From Halobacillus shinanisalinarum (GTDB lineage Bacteria > Bacillota > Bacilli > Bacillales > Halobacillaceae): a stretch of DNA of 64,000 nt. Below are positions 8,474-17,021 of the stretch, in pieces. Where the stretch lies: contig NZ_CP095074.1 in assembly GCF_022919835.1 (NCBI RefSeq), positions 372,001 to 436,000 on the forward strand. Direction: 5' to 3'. Under the pieces are notes generated by a model. The model was not told the DNA's origin. It did not search any database and saw nothing but the letters and a program-made list of their open reading frames with translations. A program made the position numbers and the translations under genes. Each line of letters opens with the position of its first letter. Position 1 is the first letter of the stretch.

Positions 8474-9574
8474 CTATATTAATGAATTTCGCAGCGAAAC
8501 TTTTACACCCTCTGGTACATAGGCCGTTACGACTACATTTCCTTCTGGGACCGTCACCCAACCTAGTCCTGAAAATACGATGTCTGTTTTAGGCTCTTTG
8601 ATTTTAAACGTAACCCCTTTTAACGGTGGAAGCTGGTCCATCGTTTCCAGATCAGGAGGTGTCAGCAATTCACCAACATGATTTCTATATAATTCATCTG
8701 CTTTCTCAAGTTTCGTTCGATGAATAGGGATCTCATTAGATAGATAGCAAATAAATGAAGTACGCTCCCCAGCCTCAAAGTCTAATCGGGCTAATCCGCC
8801 AAAATAAAGAGTCTGCTGCTCATTTAACTGATAAACCTTCGGCTTGACCTCTTTTCGGGGAGTAATCACCTTCAAGTCTTGATCTGATACATAATGAGCC
8901 ATTTGGTGGCGTTGAATCACTCCCGGAGTATCAAACAGCGAATTTTCCTCGTCTAAAGGAATATCAATAAAGCCTAATGTCGTTCCTGGAAAGTAGGAGG
9001 TCGTGATCGCGTCTTTCACGCCTGATGTTCGATTAATCAGCGCATTAATAAATGTTGACTTCCCAACATTCGTCGTGCCTACAACATAGACATCCCCATG
9101 ATCTCGGTACTTATCTATCGCTTTTGAGAGCTCATCAATTCCCTGTTCCTTTTGAGCTGAGATTAAGTATATTGCTTCTACTTTAAGTCCCTGGTCATTC
9201 GCTGCATGTCGCAGCCACTGCTTCACTTTATTGTGATTGATCGACTTAGGAAGCACATCCATTTTATTTCCGACCAAGATCACAGGATTTTGCCCAGTTA
9301 ATCGTTTCAACCCTGGGATAAAACTCCCATTAAAATCAAAAATATCAACAAGCTGAACAATGAGGCCTTTGCTTTTGCTTATTTGGTTTAACATATTTAA
9401 GAAGTCATCATCCTGGTAGGGAACATCTTGTACTTCATTGTAATGTTTTAAGCGGAAACAACGCTTGCAAATAATATCCTCTTTCTCAAGAGCAGACTCC
9501 GGTGCATAACCAGGCTGTTTAGAGTCAGTTGTTTGGATAGCAGCCCCACAACCCTGACAAATTATTTCACTCAT
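8474..9574 (-). CDS. yqeH: ribosome biogenesis GTPase YqeH
   Basis: This 366-residue circularly permuted GTPase is needed for 30S subunit assembly. An N-terminal zinc finger (CQGCG near 6-10 and CKRC near 35-38) is followed by GTPase motifs in permuted order: NKMD (G4), SAQKE (G5), then GTTNVGKST (G1), a Thr-rich switch and DTPG (G3). The C-terminal RNA-binding region follows. The ATG at 9574 has GGAGG upstream and overlaps the restored yqeG stop as ATGA; the ATG at 9595 would add seven residues encoded by that ribosome site. Confidence 0.94.
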   Translation of the reverse strand: MSEIICQGCGAAIQTTDSKQPGYAPESALEKEDIICKRCFRLKHYNEVQDVPYQDDDFLNMLNQISKSKGLIVQLVDIFDFNGSFIPGLKRLTGQNPVILVGNKMDVLPKSINHNKVKQWLRHAANDQGLKVEAIYLISAQKEQGIDELSKAIDKYRDHGDVYVVGTTNVGKSTFINALINRTSGVKDAITTSYFPGTTLGFIDIPLDEENSLFDTPGVIQRHQMAHYVSDQDLKVITPRKEVKPKVYQLNEQQTLYFGGLARLDFEAGERTSFICYLSNEIPIHRTKLEKADELYRNHVGELLTPPDLETMDQLPPLKGVTFKIKEPKTDIVFSGLGWVTVPEGNVVVTAYVPEGVKVSLRNSLI

Positions 9575-10097
9575 CTTCCATTTCCCTCCTCCCATGTTAT
9601 CTTCCCTCTACGTTTCATCCAGTTTAAAATCCTGCGCTCAATTTTACGGTTGAAACGAGTCCAAAAGCCATCTGTTTCTACTATCGGAACAACTAAAATC
9701 GTATAAAGACCTGCTAAGTTGCCCCCAGTACGTCTGTCATCAGTTGATCGCCCACAACAACAATTTCACCCTTGTGTACATTCATATCTCTTCTGGCCTT
9801 TTTGAATGCTTTTGATAATGGCTTTCTGGCGCTGTGAATAAATGATGTATTTAACGGTTCTGAGAATAATTTCACTCTATTTTCATTATTGTTCGAAGCA
9901 ATCGTCACTTGAATGCCATGATTATTCATGAGATGAAACCAATTAACAATTTCTTCTGTTGCATCAGGTTCGTCCCATGCAACCAGCGTATTATCCAAGT
10001 CGGTAATGATCCCTTTAATCCCTTTTCCCTTCAAACTTTCAGGGTCTATATCATGTATACTTTGCACATGTTCATTTGGCAGAAACTTTTTAATCAT
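9571..10097 (-). CDS. yqeG: YqeG, HAD-family phosphatase, with apparent frameshift
   Basis: YqeG is a small HAD phosphatase (HAD-IIIA); close relatives act on phosphatidylglycerophosphate, but the role here is unproven. The first 126 residues carry the nucleophile motif ITDLDNTL and the later GDQLMTDVLG motif, then the frame stops at once. Adding one base to the five-base run at 9722-9726 restores an open frame continuing LAGLYTILVVP to RRGKI and ending in a TGA that overlaps the yqeH ATG, giving 175 residues, the family length. The break is therefore probably a sequencing deletion or a very recent mutation. Confidence 0.85.
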
Positions 10098-10201
10098 ACG
10101 TTCACTCCATCCTTCACGACAAAATCTCCTTACCCATCATATACAAAATTTCTACAAGATTCAAAAGAATAGTGAAACCTTCGGCTATATTCAAAAAATC
10201 G

Positions 10202-10219
10202 TTCGACAATTCGCGACAA
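10202..10219. promoter_or_regulatory. candidate tandem Spo0A boxes
   Basis: TTCGACAA at 10202-10209 is a perfect reverse copy of the Spo0A core TTGTCGAA. A weaker copy, CGCGACAA, lies exactly 10 bp further on (10212-10219), so both would face the same side of the helix. The pair lies between divergent yqeG and sda. Short matches like this arise by chance in a window this size, so support comes only from the tandem arrangement and location. Confidence 0.4.
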
Positions 10220-10227
10220 ACTGGACC

Positions 10228-10327
10228 TGTGGATAAGTTTATGCACATACTCCACACCCGAAACCCTTTGTCCCACCTATTCTGCTAAACAATATCGTTA
10301 CACTTATCTACATTCGCCTGTAGATAA
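10228..10327. promoter_or_regulatory. DnaA-box cluster upstream of sda
   Basis: One perfect DnaA box (TGTGGATAA, 10228-10236, reverse orientation) and three one-mismatch boxes occur within 100 bp: TTATGCACA (10239-10247), TTATCTACA (10304-10312) and TGTAGATAA (10319-10327). The last two form an inverted pair with a six-base gap. In B. subtilis, DnaA activates sda to hold back sporulation during replication; the cluster fits the same control here. Confidence 0.75.
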
Positions 10328-10398
10328 ATGGTGTATTGTAGGGCTTCTATGATCGTGGTAAGGTAAACTTGCATTAGTAAAAATACATTTTTCAAAAC

Positions 10399-10429
10399 AG
10401 GAGGTGGCTGCCACATATGTGGCAGAGAG
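10399..10429 (+). promoter_or_regulatory. sda ribosome site separated from start by a palindrome
   Basis: A near-perfect Shine-Dalgarno AGGAGGTG (10399-10406) lies 23 bases before the sda ATG, too far for normal use. The gap is filled by the perfect 18-bp palindrome CTGCCACATATGTGGCAG (10408-10425), which can fold into a 7-bp stem with an ATAT loop. If folded, the spacing from ribosome site to ATG shrinks to about 5 bases. Confidence 0.55.
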
Positions 10430-10582
10430 ATGAAACAATTATCCGATACCCTGTTATTACAATCTTACCACAAAGCTATTGAGCTCAATCTTTCACAGGA
10501 TTTTATTAAACAGATCGAAGAAGAAATAAAAGAGCGCTCCATCACTCATCTGGTTGATAAAAAGTTTAATCAAGTAGGTTAG
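10430..10582 (+). CDS. sda: Sda, sporulation kinase inhibitor
   Basis: This 50-residue protein begins MKQLSDTLLLQSYHKAIELN and matches Sda, the helical-hairpin checkpoint protein that binds the sporulation histidine kinases (KinA) and blocks entry into sporulation while DNA is replicating or damaged. The conserved LSD, the SYxKAxELNL helix and the second helix IEEEIKERS are all present. Neighbourhood next to yqeG agrees with B. subtilis. DnaA boxes lie upstream, and an intrinsic terminator follows. Confidence 0.92.
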   Translation: MKQLSDTLLLQSYHKAIELNLSQDFIKQIEEEIKERSITHLVDKKFNQVG

Positions 10583-10617
10583 AAATGGAACAACTTGCAA
10601 ATACTGAGATTTGGCTA

Positions 10618-10648
10618 CTCGTTTCCTAATAAGGGAACGAGCTTTTTC
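10618..10648 (+). terminator. intrinsic terminator of sda
   Basis: CTCGTTTCC and GGGAACGAG form a stem with one G-T pair around a short A/T loop, followed by CTTTTTC. It lies 36 bp after the sda stop. Confidence 0.8.
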
Positions 10649-10839
10649 TTGAAATTTTTTTTCGTGCTTTTGTCGTCTTTCTACTTATTTAAGGGATTTT
10701 AAAAAACACTATATGATTTATCTTTAGCAAATAGTATTCAGTTGAATAATCCTATACTTTTTGATTACAATTGAGTGAAGTAACTATTTCGCTACTATAT
10801 TTTTTAGGATTGAACTTAGTCTGAGGGAGGAACAACTAG

Positions 10840-13176
10840 ATGCTGCTGGCTGTGCTATTGCCTTTTATTATTGCCATTTTCATTCCATTTTTAAGCAAAT
10901 GGAAAGACAAACTTCACACAGGTTTCTTTGTAACTGCTGTACCTGTTGTGATCTTTATTTATTTTATCCGATTCTTAGGAGCGGGATTTGAACCCGTAAC
11001 TAGAGAATACAGTTGGATTCCTTCTCTGGACATGAACATTCTCTTTTATTTAGACGGTTTAAGCTTATTATTCGTACTTTTAATTAGCGGGATCGGCTCC
11101 CTAGTTGCTTTTTATTCGATCTATTATTTACATAAATCAGAGCAGCTAGGACATTTTTACGTTTTTTTTCTATTATTCATGGGATCGATGTTAGGTGTGG
11201 TCTTGTCAGATAACGTATTCGTTTTATACACGTTCTGGGAATTCACTTCTTTATCTTCTTTCTTATTAATCGGGTTTTGGAATTACAAGGAACGCTCAAG
11301 GTATGGGGCTTTAAAGTCAATGCTTATTACCGTTTTTGGCGGACTCAGCTTACTTGGCGGTTTAGTTTTCATGAGTGTCATTACCGGAACCACTAGCGTT
11401 CAACAAATGATTCGTCAGCAAGAACTTATTTTAAACCACGAGTTCTTCCCTTTAATCCTTGTATTTATATTATTAGGAGCTTTCACTAAATCTGCCCAGT
11501 TTCCATTTCACATTTGGCTTCCAGATGCGATGGAAGCACCAACGCCCGTTAGTGCTTATTTGCACTCAGCAACGATGGTTAAAGCAGGCCTCTATTTGGT
11601 GGCAAGATTTTCACCTATGTTATCTGCATCTGATTGGTTCTTTATCATCGTATCAACCGCGGGAATCGTCACCCTCTGCTGGGGCTCTTATATGGCGGTT
11701 CGCCAAACAGATCTTAAAGGAATACTCGCCTTTTCAACAATTAGCCAACTAGGGATGATTATGGCTATGCTCGGATTCGGAACAAAGGTTGCTGTGTTTG
11801 CGGCTGTTTTCCACATTTTGAACCATGCTACCTTTAAAGGAAGCTTATTTATGATAGCCGGTATTGTCGATCATGAAACAGGTTCAAGAGATATTCGTAA
11901 GCTTGGTGGCTTAATGACTTTCCTGCCCGTTACCGCAACATTGGCTTTGTTTGCCACATTTTCAATGGCAGGTGTACCCCTTCCATTCTTAAATGGGTTT
12001 TATAGTAAAGAACTATTTTTTGACTCCGCTATCCATTTGGAGCAAACTGCAACCGGAATCGCTGCATTTCTGAAAACAGTATTTCCATACTTAGCGGTTT
12101 TCGGAAGTATCTTTACATTTGTCTATTCAATGTACTTCTTCTTCGGCACATTTAGAGGAAAGGCTTCTTTGGAAGAACTCCCTAAGAAGCCACACGAGGC
12201 CCCATTTGGCATGCTTGTCTCACCTATCATCTTAGTTTTGGGTGTCATTATCATCGGACTCTTCCCACAAACTATTAATGAACCATTTATTGCCCACGCA
12301 GCTACCGCTGTAAAAGGGTTTGAGGTTACTCATCATATCGCATTCTGGCATGGTATTAAACTGCCACTCATCATGTCCCTAACTGTCATTGCTTTTGGGA
12401 CGGTTCTTGTCCTATCCCTGACAAAATGGCGATCTGTTTATAAGGTTATTCCTGGAGTACTAAGCCTTAACAAATTTTACGATGGACTCGTCGACCGAAC
12501 TGTAAGCTATTCTTCTATCGTTACCAAGAGCTATATGAACGGTTCTTTAGGAGGATATGTCCGTTTAATTGTTGCAGCTATTGTTATTGCGGGTTTTGCG
12601 ATAATGACAGCTACAAACGGTTTCCATCTTGAAACGGGCAACCTCGCTGACATAACAATTACGGAGCTATTTGTAGCATTTATGATGGTCATCGCAGCTA
12701 TTGGCACCATTATAGTGAACAACCGTATAGCTGCTATTCTTATTTTAGGAGTTGTAGGATATGGTCTTTCCTTACTGTTTATCATCTACAGGGCTCCAGA
12801 TTTAGCTTTAACCCAATTCATTATTGAAACCGTAACCCTAGCATTATTTTTGCTTGTCTTTTATCACTTGCCTAAAATTGAGAAAAAAAGTGAATCGACA
12901 AGTACCAAGACTTTAAATCTAGTCATCTCCATTGGGTTCGGTGCCCTGATGACTATGGTTGCTATTTCCGCTCACAGTAGCAAAATGTTTGATTCAATCG
13001 CAAATTACTTTATAGAAAACTCATATAAGCTTGGCGGAGGAGACAATATAGTTAACGTCATTCTAGTAGACATGCGTGGTCTTGACACGTTATTTGAGAT
13101 TACGGTGCTTGGAATAGCCGCCATGGCGATCTACGGTCTCATTCGGTTACGCGGAAGTAAAAAGGAGGAGGAGTAA
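10840..13176 (+). CDS. mrpA: Na+/H+ antiporter subunit MrpA
   Basis: MrpA is the largest subunit of the Mrp cation/proton antiporter and resembles complex I subunit NuoL. The 778-residue membrane protein has the proton-translocating core (about 60-450), with the conserved WEFTSLSSF and FPFHIWLPDAMEAPTPVSAYLHS-type region (quoted in part: AMEAPTPVSAYLHS) near 230-245, then C-terminal MbhD-like (about 600-680) and MbhE-like (about 690-770) segments. It ends in GGGDNIVNVILVD and a short charged tail, like B. subtilis MrpA (801 residues), with no fused MrpB domain. The ATG follows GAGGGAGG. The 190 bp upstream is A/T-rich; a candidate promoter TTGAGT-16-TACTAT lies at 10770-10797. Confidence 0.95.
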   Translation: MLLAVLLPFIIAIFIPFLSKWKDKLHTGFFVTAVPVVIFIYFIRFLGAGFEPVTREYSWIPSLDMNILFYLDGLSLLFVLLISGIGSLVAFYSIYYLHKSEQLGHFYVFFLLFMGSMLGVVLSDNVFVLYTFWEFTSLSSFLLIGFWNYKERSRYGALKSMLITVFGGLSLLGGLVFMSVITGTTSVQQMIRQQELILNHEFFPLILVFILLGAFTKSAQFPFHIWLPDAMEAPTPVSAYLHSATMVKAGLYLVARFSPMLSASDWFFIIVSTAGIVTLCWGSYMAVRQTDLKGILAFSTISQLGMIMAMLGFGTKVAVFAAVFHILNHATFKGSLFMIAGIVDHETGSRDIRKLGGLMTFLPVTATLALFATFSMAGVPLPFLNGFYSKELFFDSAIHLEQTATGIAAFLKTVFPYLAVFGSIFTFVYSMYFFFGTFRGKASLEELPKKPHEAPFGMLVSPIILVLGVIIIGLFPQTINEPFIAHAATAVKGFEVTHHIAFWHGIKLPLIMSLTVIAFGTVLVLSLTKWRSVYKVIPGVLSLNKFYDGLVDRTVSYSSIVTKSYMNGSLGGYVRLIVAAIVIAGFAIMTATNGFHLETGNLADITITELFVAFMMVIAAIGTIIVNNRIAAILILGVVGYGLSLLFIIYRAPDLALTQFIIETVTLALFLLVFYHLPKIEKKSESTSTKTLNLVISIGFGALMTMVAISAHSSKMFDSIANYFIENSYKLGGGDNIVNVILVDMRGLDTLFEITVLGIAAMAIYGLIRLRGSKKEEE

Positions 13177-13179
13177 AGA

Positions 13180-13518
13180 ATGGAAATTATTATGGCGGTC
13201 CTTGCTGGTATATTGTTCACAACAGCCGTTTATAACCTCCTCCAGAAACAAATGCTCCGTATTATCATAGGTACGGCACTTCTTTCTCATGGGGCACACT
13301 TATTTATCTTAACAATGGGAGAGTTGAAGAGAGGCAAACCACCTATTCTTTCTGAAGGGGTCGAGCAATATACTGACCCGCTTCCACAAGCCTTGATTCT
13401 CACCTCAATTGTTATAAGTTTTGGTATAACGAGCCTGCTGCTCGTTCTTGCTTATCGTGCTTCTAAGAAAAATGGTACAGATAATATGGAACAACTGAGA
13501 GGTAACGACTATGAGTAA
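13180..13518 (+). CDS. mrpC: Na+/H+ antiporter subunit MrpC
   Basis: This 112-residue NuoK-like subunit has three membrane helices and the conserved tail YTDPLPQALILTSIVISF (about 65-83). It starts only 3 bp after the mrpA stop, with its Shine-Dalgarno AGGAGGAGG inside the last codons of mrpA. In the usual operon the roughly 140-residue MrpB is encoded between A and C; here there is no room for it. Confidence 0.95.
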   Translation: MEIIMAVLAGILFTTAVYNLLQKQMLRIIIGTALLSHGAHLFILTMGELKRGKPPILSEGVEQYTDPLPQALILTSIVISFGITSLLLVLAYRASKKNGTDNMEQLRGNDYE

Positions 13519-14995
13519 TTTAATTTCACTACCTATTGTACTGCCATTACTAGCAGGAATCATTGTCGCTTTTCTAGCAAATAATAAACCGCTTGTACGT
13601 CGAGTAGCTCAAACTTTAGCGGTCATCAACCTTATCGTCACTGGCTTCATCTTATATCAAGTTTACCAAAACGGCACAATAGTGCTGGAAACAGGTGGCT
13701 GGATGGCGCCTTATGGAATTATTCTCGTTGGCGATATGCTAGCCGTTACTCTTGCCTTTACCACGAACATAATAGCTGTCGCTTGTGTGTTTTATGCTTC
13801 AAAATCATTAACAGATCAGCAAGAATCGTTCTATTTCTACAGCTTCTTCTTCTTGTTGATTACAGGCGTAAGCGGTGCCTTCATTACAGGGGATATCTTC
13901 AACCTCTTCGTATTTTTCGAAGTCCTGCTAATGGCTTCATATGGCTTGATTGTCCTCGGTAATGGCAAAGCACAACTTAGAGAGTCAATGAAGTATGTAT
14001 TAATTAACGTGTTTTCCTCCATGTTGTTTGTTACAACTGTTGCTTTTTTGTATTCAGTTGTAGGGACCTTGAACATGGCTCATATTGCGCAACGTGTTCA
14101 GGAAGTTGAACAACAAGGCGTTCTTACAACAATAGGGATTTTATTATTCTTCGTATTTGCAACGAAGGCAGCTGTATTTCCATTATACTATTGGCTCCCT
14201 CGCTCATATAGTGTCCCGAATCCTGTCGTTTCAGCGTTATTTGGTGCTTTGCTGACAAAAGTAGGAATCTACTCGATTTTACGTATGTTCACGCTAATCT
14301 TTGCTTGGGAAGCGGATCTAACGCATACACTCTTTATCTATCTAGCAGCATTTACTATGATATTTGGTGTGATAGGTGCCCTATCTACTAATAATATTAA
14401 ACTTATTATGGCTTACAATATCATTCCAGCAGTGGGATTTATGATGATGGGAATCGGCATCTTTACAGAAACGTCAATAAGCGGGACTGTTTACTACTTG
14501 ATCCATGATATGATTATTAAAGGGGCTTTCTTTCTGCTGATTGGTGTGATCGCTTATGTAGCGGGAACATCAGATCTAAGAAAAATGAATGGTTTGATCC
14601 ATCATTATCCTATACTAGGTTGGTTCTTTTTTATCGCTACTCTAGTTTTAGCTGGTATTCCGCCCTTTAGCGGCTTCATCGGAAAACTTCTTCTTATACA
14701 GGGAGGTTTAGCACAAGAACAAATTTTCATTGTCATTGCTGCACTCGTATCAAGTCTGCTTATTCTCTTCTCTATGATAAGGATTTTCATCCAAGGGTTT
14801 TGGGGGGAAAAAACAGAGCTTGCTCACCCTGAGAGAAAGCAAGCTGCCCATAAAATGACTTGGCCTATAGGAATTCTGTTATCCCTTTCTGTACTTCTTG
14901 GAGTCGGTGCAGAATGGTTCTACCCGTCCGTTGAATGGATTGGCGAATATTTAATGAACCCGCAAATCTATATCGATTCTGTACTAAAGGAGTAG
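13511..14995 (+). CDS. mrpD: Na+/H+ antiporter subunit MrpD
   Basis: This 494-residue subunit is homologous to the proton-pumping NuoM/NuoN subunits of complex I, with about 14 membrane helices. The conserved glutamate in FNLFVFFEVLL (near 135-145) and the lysine in FATKAAVFPLYYWLPRSYS (near 218-236) are present. It overlaps mrpC by 8 bp and is followed 7 bp later by mrpE. Length equals that of B. subtilis MrpD. Confidence 0.95.
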   Translation: MSNLISLPIVLPLLAGIIVAFLANNKPLVRRVAQTLAVINLIVTGFILYQVYQNGTIVLETGGWMAPYGIILVGDMLAVTLAFTTNIIAVACVFYASKSLTDQQESFYFYSFFFLLITGVSGAFITGDIFNLFVFFEVLLMASYGLIVLGNGKAQLRESMKYVLINVFSSMLFVTTVAFLYSVVGTLNMAHIAQRVQEVEQQGVLTTIGILLFFVFATKAAVFPLYYWLPRSYSVPNPVVSALFGALLTKVGIYSILRMFTLIFAWEADLTHTLFIYLAAFTMIFGVIGALSTNNIKLIMAYNIIPAVGFMMMGIGIFTETSISGTVYYLIHDMIIKGAFFLLIGVIAYVAGTSDLRKMNGLIHHYPILGWFFFIATLVLAGIPPFSGFIGKLLLIQGGLAQEQIFIVIAALVSSLLILFSMIRIFIQGFWGEKTELAHPERKQAAHKMTWPIGILLSLSVLLGVGAEWFYPSVEWIGEYLMNPQIYIDSVLKE

Positions 14996-15002
14996 AAAGC
15001 TC

Positions 15003-15479
15003 ATGCCATTTCAAATTGTCATCAATATTATCTTAGCTGCGATGTGGATGTTCTTAAGTGAAACATACAACTTTAAAACATTCTTTGTCGGCTACTTGTT
15101 AGGTATTGGACTGCTCTTTTTACTTCAGAGGTTTATCCCCGATACATTTTATATGAAGAGAGTAGTAAAGTTTGTCAAGTTAATTCTGCTGTTCATTCGA
15201 GAACTTGGCTTGTCAAACATTGATATCGTAAAACATGTTTACCGTCCTAAACTCAATGTCAGTCCTGGGATTTTTGCATTGCCCACCGAATTAAAAAGCA
15301 ACTGGGAAATCACACTGCTTGCGAATTTGATTTCATTAACGCCTGGAACATTGTCGCTAGTTATAAGCGAGGATTACTCAGTCATTTATGTCCATGCTAT
15401 GGACATTGGAGATGTGGAAGAATCAATAACAGAAATTAAAGAAACATTTGAAAAAGCTATCATGGAGGTGACTCGCTAA
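15003..15479 (+). CDS. mrpE: Na+/H+ antiporter subunit MrpE
   Basis: This 158-residue subunit has two or three N-terminal helices and a C-terminal soluble part with LTPGTLSLVISED (about 119-131), the MrpE signature. It is the subunit without a complex I counterpart. The stop codon overlaps the mrpF ATG by one base. Confidence 0.94.
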   Translation: MPFQIVINIILAAMWMFLSETYNFKTFFVGYLLGIGLLFLLQRFIPDTFYMKRVVKFVKLILLFIRELGLSNIDIVKHVYRPKLNVSPGIFALPTELKSNWEITLLANLISLTPGTLSLVISEDYSVIYVHAMDIGDVEESITEIKETFEKAIMEVTR

Positions 15480-15790
15480 TGGAAAATATATTAGATGTCA
15501 CACAATCCCTTGTGCAAATTTCAGTGATTATTTCCATTGTCGGTGTGTCCATCTCCCTTCTCCTTCTGCTTTATAGAACGGTTAAAGGGCCGACAAATCC
15601 GGATCGTGCAGTTGCCCTTGATACCATTGGAGTAAACATCATGGCCATGGCGGGATTGATCGCCGTTTATCTAGTGACAACAAAGGCGAACGATGTCGTT
15701 CTGCTTATTGGGATCTTACTTTTCATAGGTAATGTGGGCTTGGCGAAATTCTTAGAAAAGGGTGTTATCATTGAGCGAGACATGGATTAA
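15479..15790 (+). CDS. mrpF: Na+/H+ antiporter subunit MrpF
   Basis: This 103-residue three-helix subunit carries the conserved KGPTNPDRAVALDTIG motif (about 38-53), which includes the acidic residue important in MrpF. It shares one base with mrpE and overlaps mrpG by 20 bp, so the three are translationally coupled. Confidence 0.94.
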   Translation: MENILDVTQSLVQISVIISIVGVSISLLLLLYRTVKGPTNPDRAVALDTIGVNIMAMAGLIAVYLVTTKANDVVLLIGILLFIGNVGLAKFLEKGVIIERDMD

Positions 15791-16142
15791 CGTAGTACTC
15801 GACATTCTCATATGTATTTCCTTACTCATGGGTACGTTCTTTTTTGTTTCTACATCCATTGGTATCCTGAGGTTTCCCGATGTCTATACAAGACTTCATG
15901 CAGCTACAAAGGGCTCAACATTAGGGATAACTGGAGTACTCATTGGATCCTTTCTTTTTATGTACGTAGAGCATGGGATCATTAGTGGGAAATTATTGTT
16001 AGGTATCCTCTTCATTCTTTTAACAGCTCCTGTAACAGGACATGTGCTAGGACGGGCAGCTTATTACAGTGGGGTTCCGTTGAGTGATAAAAGTGTGGAG
16101 GATGAGTATAAAAAAAACTTGGAAAAAGTAAAAGATCACTGA
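15771..16142 (+). CDS. mrpG: Na+/H+ antiporter subunit MrpG
   Basis: This 123-residue three-helix subunit contains the family motif GILRFPDVYTRLHAATKGST (about 27-46). I chose the TTG at 15771 because AAAGGG lies about 8 bases upstream; the GTG at 15762 is an alternative that falls in that ribosome site. It is the last mrp gene and is followed by a strong terminator. Confidence 0.93.
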   Translation: MSETWINVVLDILICISLLMGTFFFVSTSIGILRFPDVYTRLHAATKGSTLGITGVLIGSFLFMYVEHGIISGKLLLGILFILLTAPVTGHVLGRAAYYSGVPLSDKSVEDEYKKNLEKVKDH

Positions 16143-16151
16143 ATCATGCTT

Positions 16152-16185
16152 AGAAAGGGGCCAGTCGTTTCTGGCTTCTTTTTTT
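16152..16185 (+). terminator. intrinsic terminator of the mrp operon
   Basis: GAAAGGGGCCAG pairs with CTGGCTTCTTT (two G-T pairs) around TCGTTT and runs into seven T residues. Confidence 0.85.
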
Positions 16186-16278
16186 GTCTAATTTTCTTTC
16201 TGTACAAGCACAGGGACATGCTTCCGCACATACACTTGTTGTAGGCAAGAGCCTAACACCGAGGGAGGTATTTGCACT

Positions 16279-16992
16279 GTGAGCAGTCTGATCGCTTCTA
16301 TCCTTTACTTTTTCAAAGAATCATTACTCTTTGTGTCTTATGTTAAAAATCAGGCGTTTCCAAATCCTCTGTCAAAAGAGGAGGAAGCCAAACAACTGAA
16401 GCTGATGGAAGAGGGAAGCCGAGAAGCAAGAGATACGTTGATTGAACATAACTTAAGACTGGTTGCTCATATTGTTAAAAAGTTTGAGAATACGAAGGAG
16501 GATTTTGAGGATTTAATTTCAATTGGAACGATAGGATTAATCAAAGGCATAGAGAGCTACTCTACAGGCAAAGGCACGAAGTTGGCTACGTATGCTGCCA
16601 GGTGTATAGAAAACGAAATTCTGATGCATCTCCGTTCCACTAAGAAGATGAATAAAGACATCTCGTTACAGGATCCAATTGGCCATGATAAAGAAGGGAA
16701 TGAACTAAACCTGCTTGATATATTGCAAGCAGATGTTGAGGATATTGTTGAAGAAATTCAGCTTCACATGGAACTTGAACAAATTAAGGAGTTTATTACT
16801 GTTCTAGATGAAAGGGAAAAAGAAGTCATCATATTCCGTTATGGCCTAGGGGATACAGATGAAAAAACGCAAAGAGAAATCGCAAGGGAGCTAAATATCT
16901 CCAGAAGTTATGTTTCTCGTATTGAAAAAAGAGCACTAATGAAAATTTTTCACGAATTTTATAAACAAAGCAAGCGAAAAAGCTCACCTTAG
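16279..16992 (+). CDS. sigK: RNA polymerase sporulation sigma factor SigK
   Basis: SigK directs late gene expression in the mother cell, including coat and cortex genes. The 237-residue reading frame is continuous, with a hydrophobic pro-sequence at residues 1-20 that is removed by SpoIVFB, region 2 ([16 protein letters not shown] to [10 protein letters not shown], about 54-120) and region 4 with a helix-turn-helix (about 175-225). There is no skin-type insertion. The GTG start is preceded by GGGAGG 10 bases upstream. BofC, a regulator of SigK processing, is encoded later in the window. Confidence 0.95.
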   Translation: MSSLIASILYFFKESLLFVSYVKNQAFPNPLSKEEEAKQLKLMEEGSREARDTLIEHNLRLVAHIVKKFENTKEDFEDLISIGTIGLIKGIESYSTGKGTKLATYAARCIENEILMHLRSTKKMNKDISLQDPIGHDKEGNELNLLDILQADVEDIVEEIQLHMELEQIKEFITVLDEREKEVIIFRYGLGDTDEKTQREIARELNISRSYVSRIEKRALMKIFHEFYKQSKRKSSP

Positions 16993-17021
16993 GTCAGACA
17001 ATTAAAATAAAGACATATGTA

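Noticed and set aside
10417..10482. A 21-codon ORF with an ideal ribosome site overlapping sda
   Set aside because: It starts inside the palindrome and is out of frame with sda. Nothing beyond the ribosome site supports it as a gene, so it is mentioned only in the sda finding.
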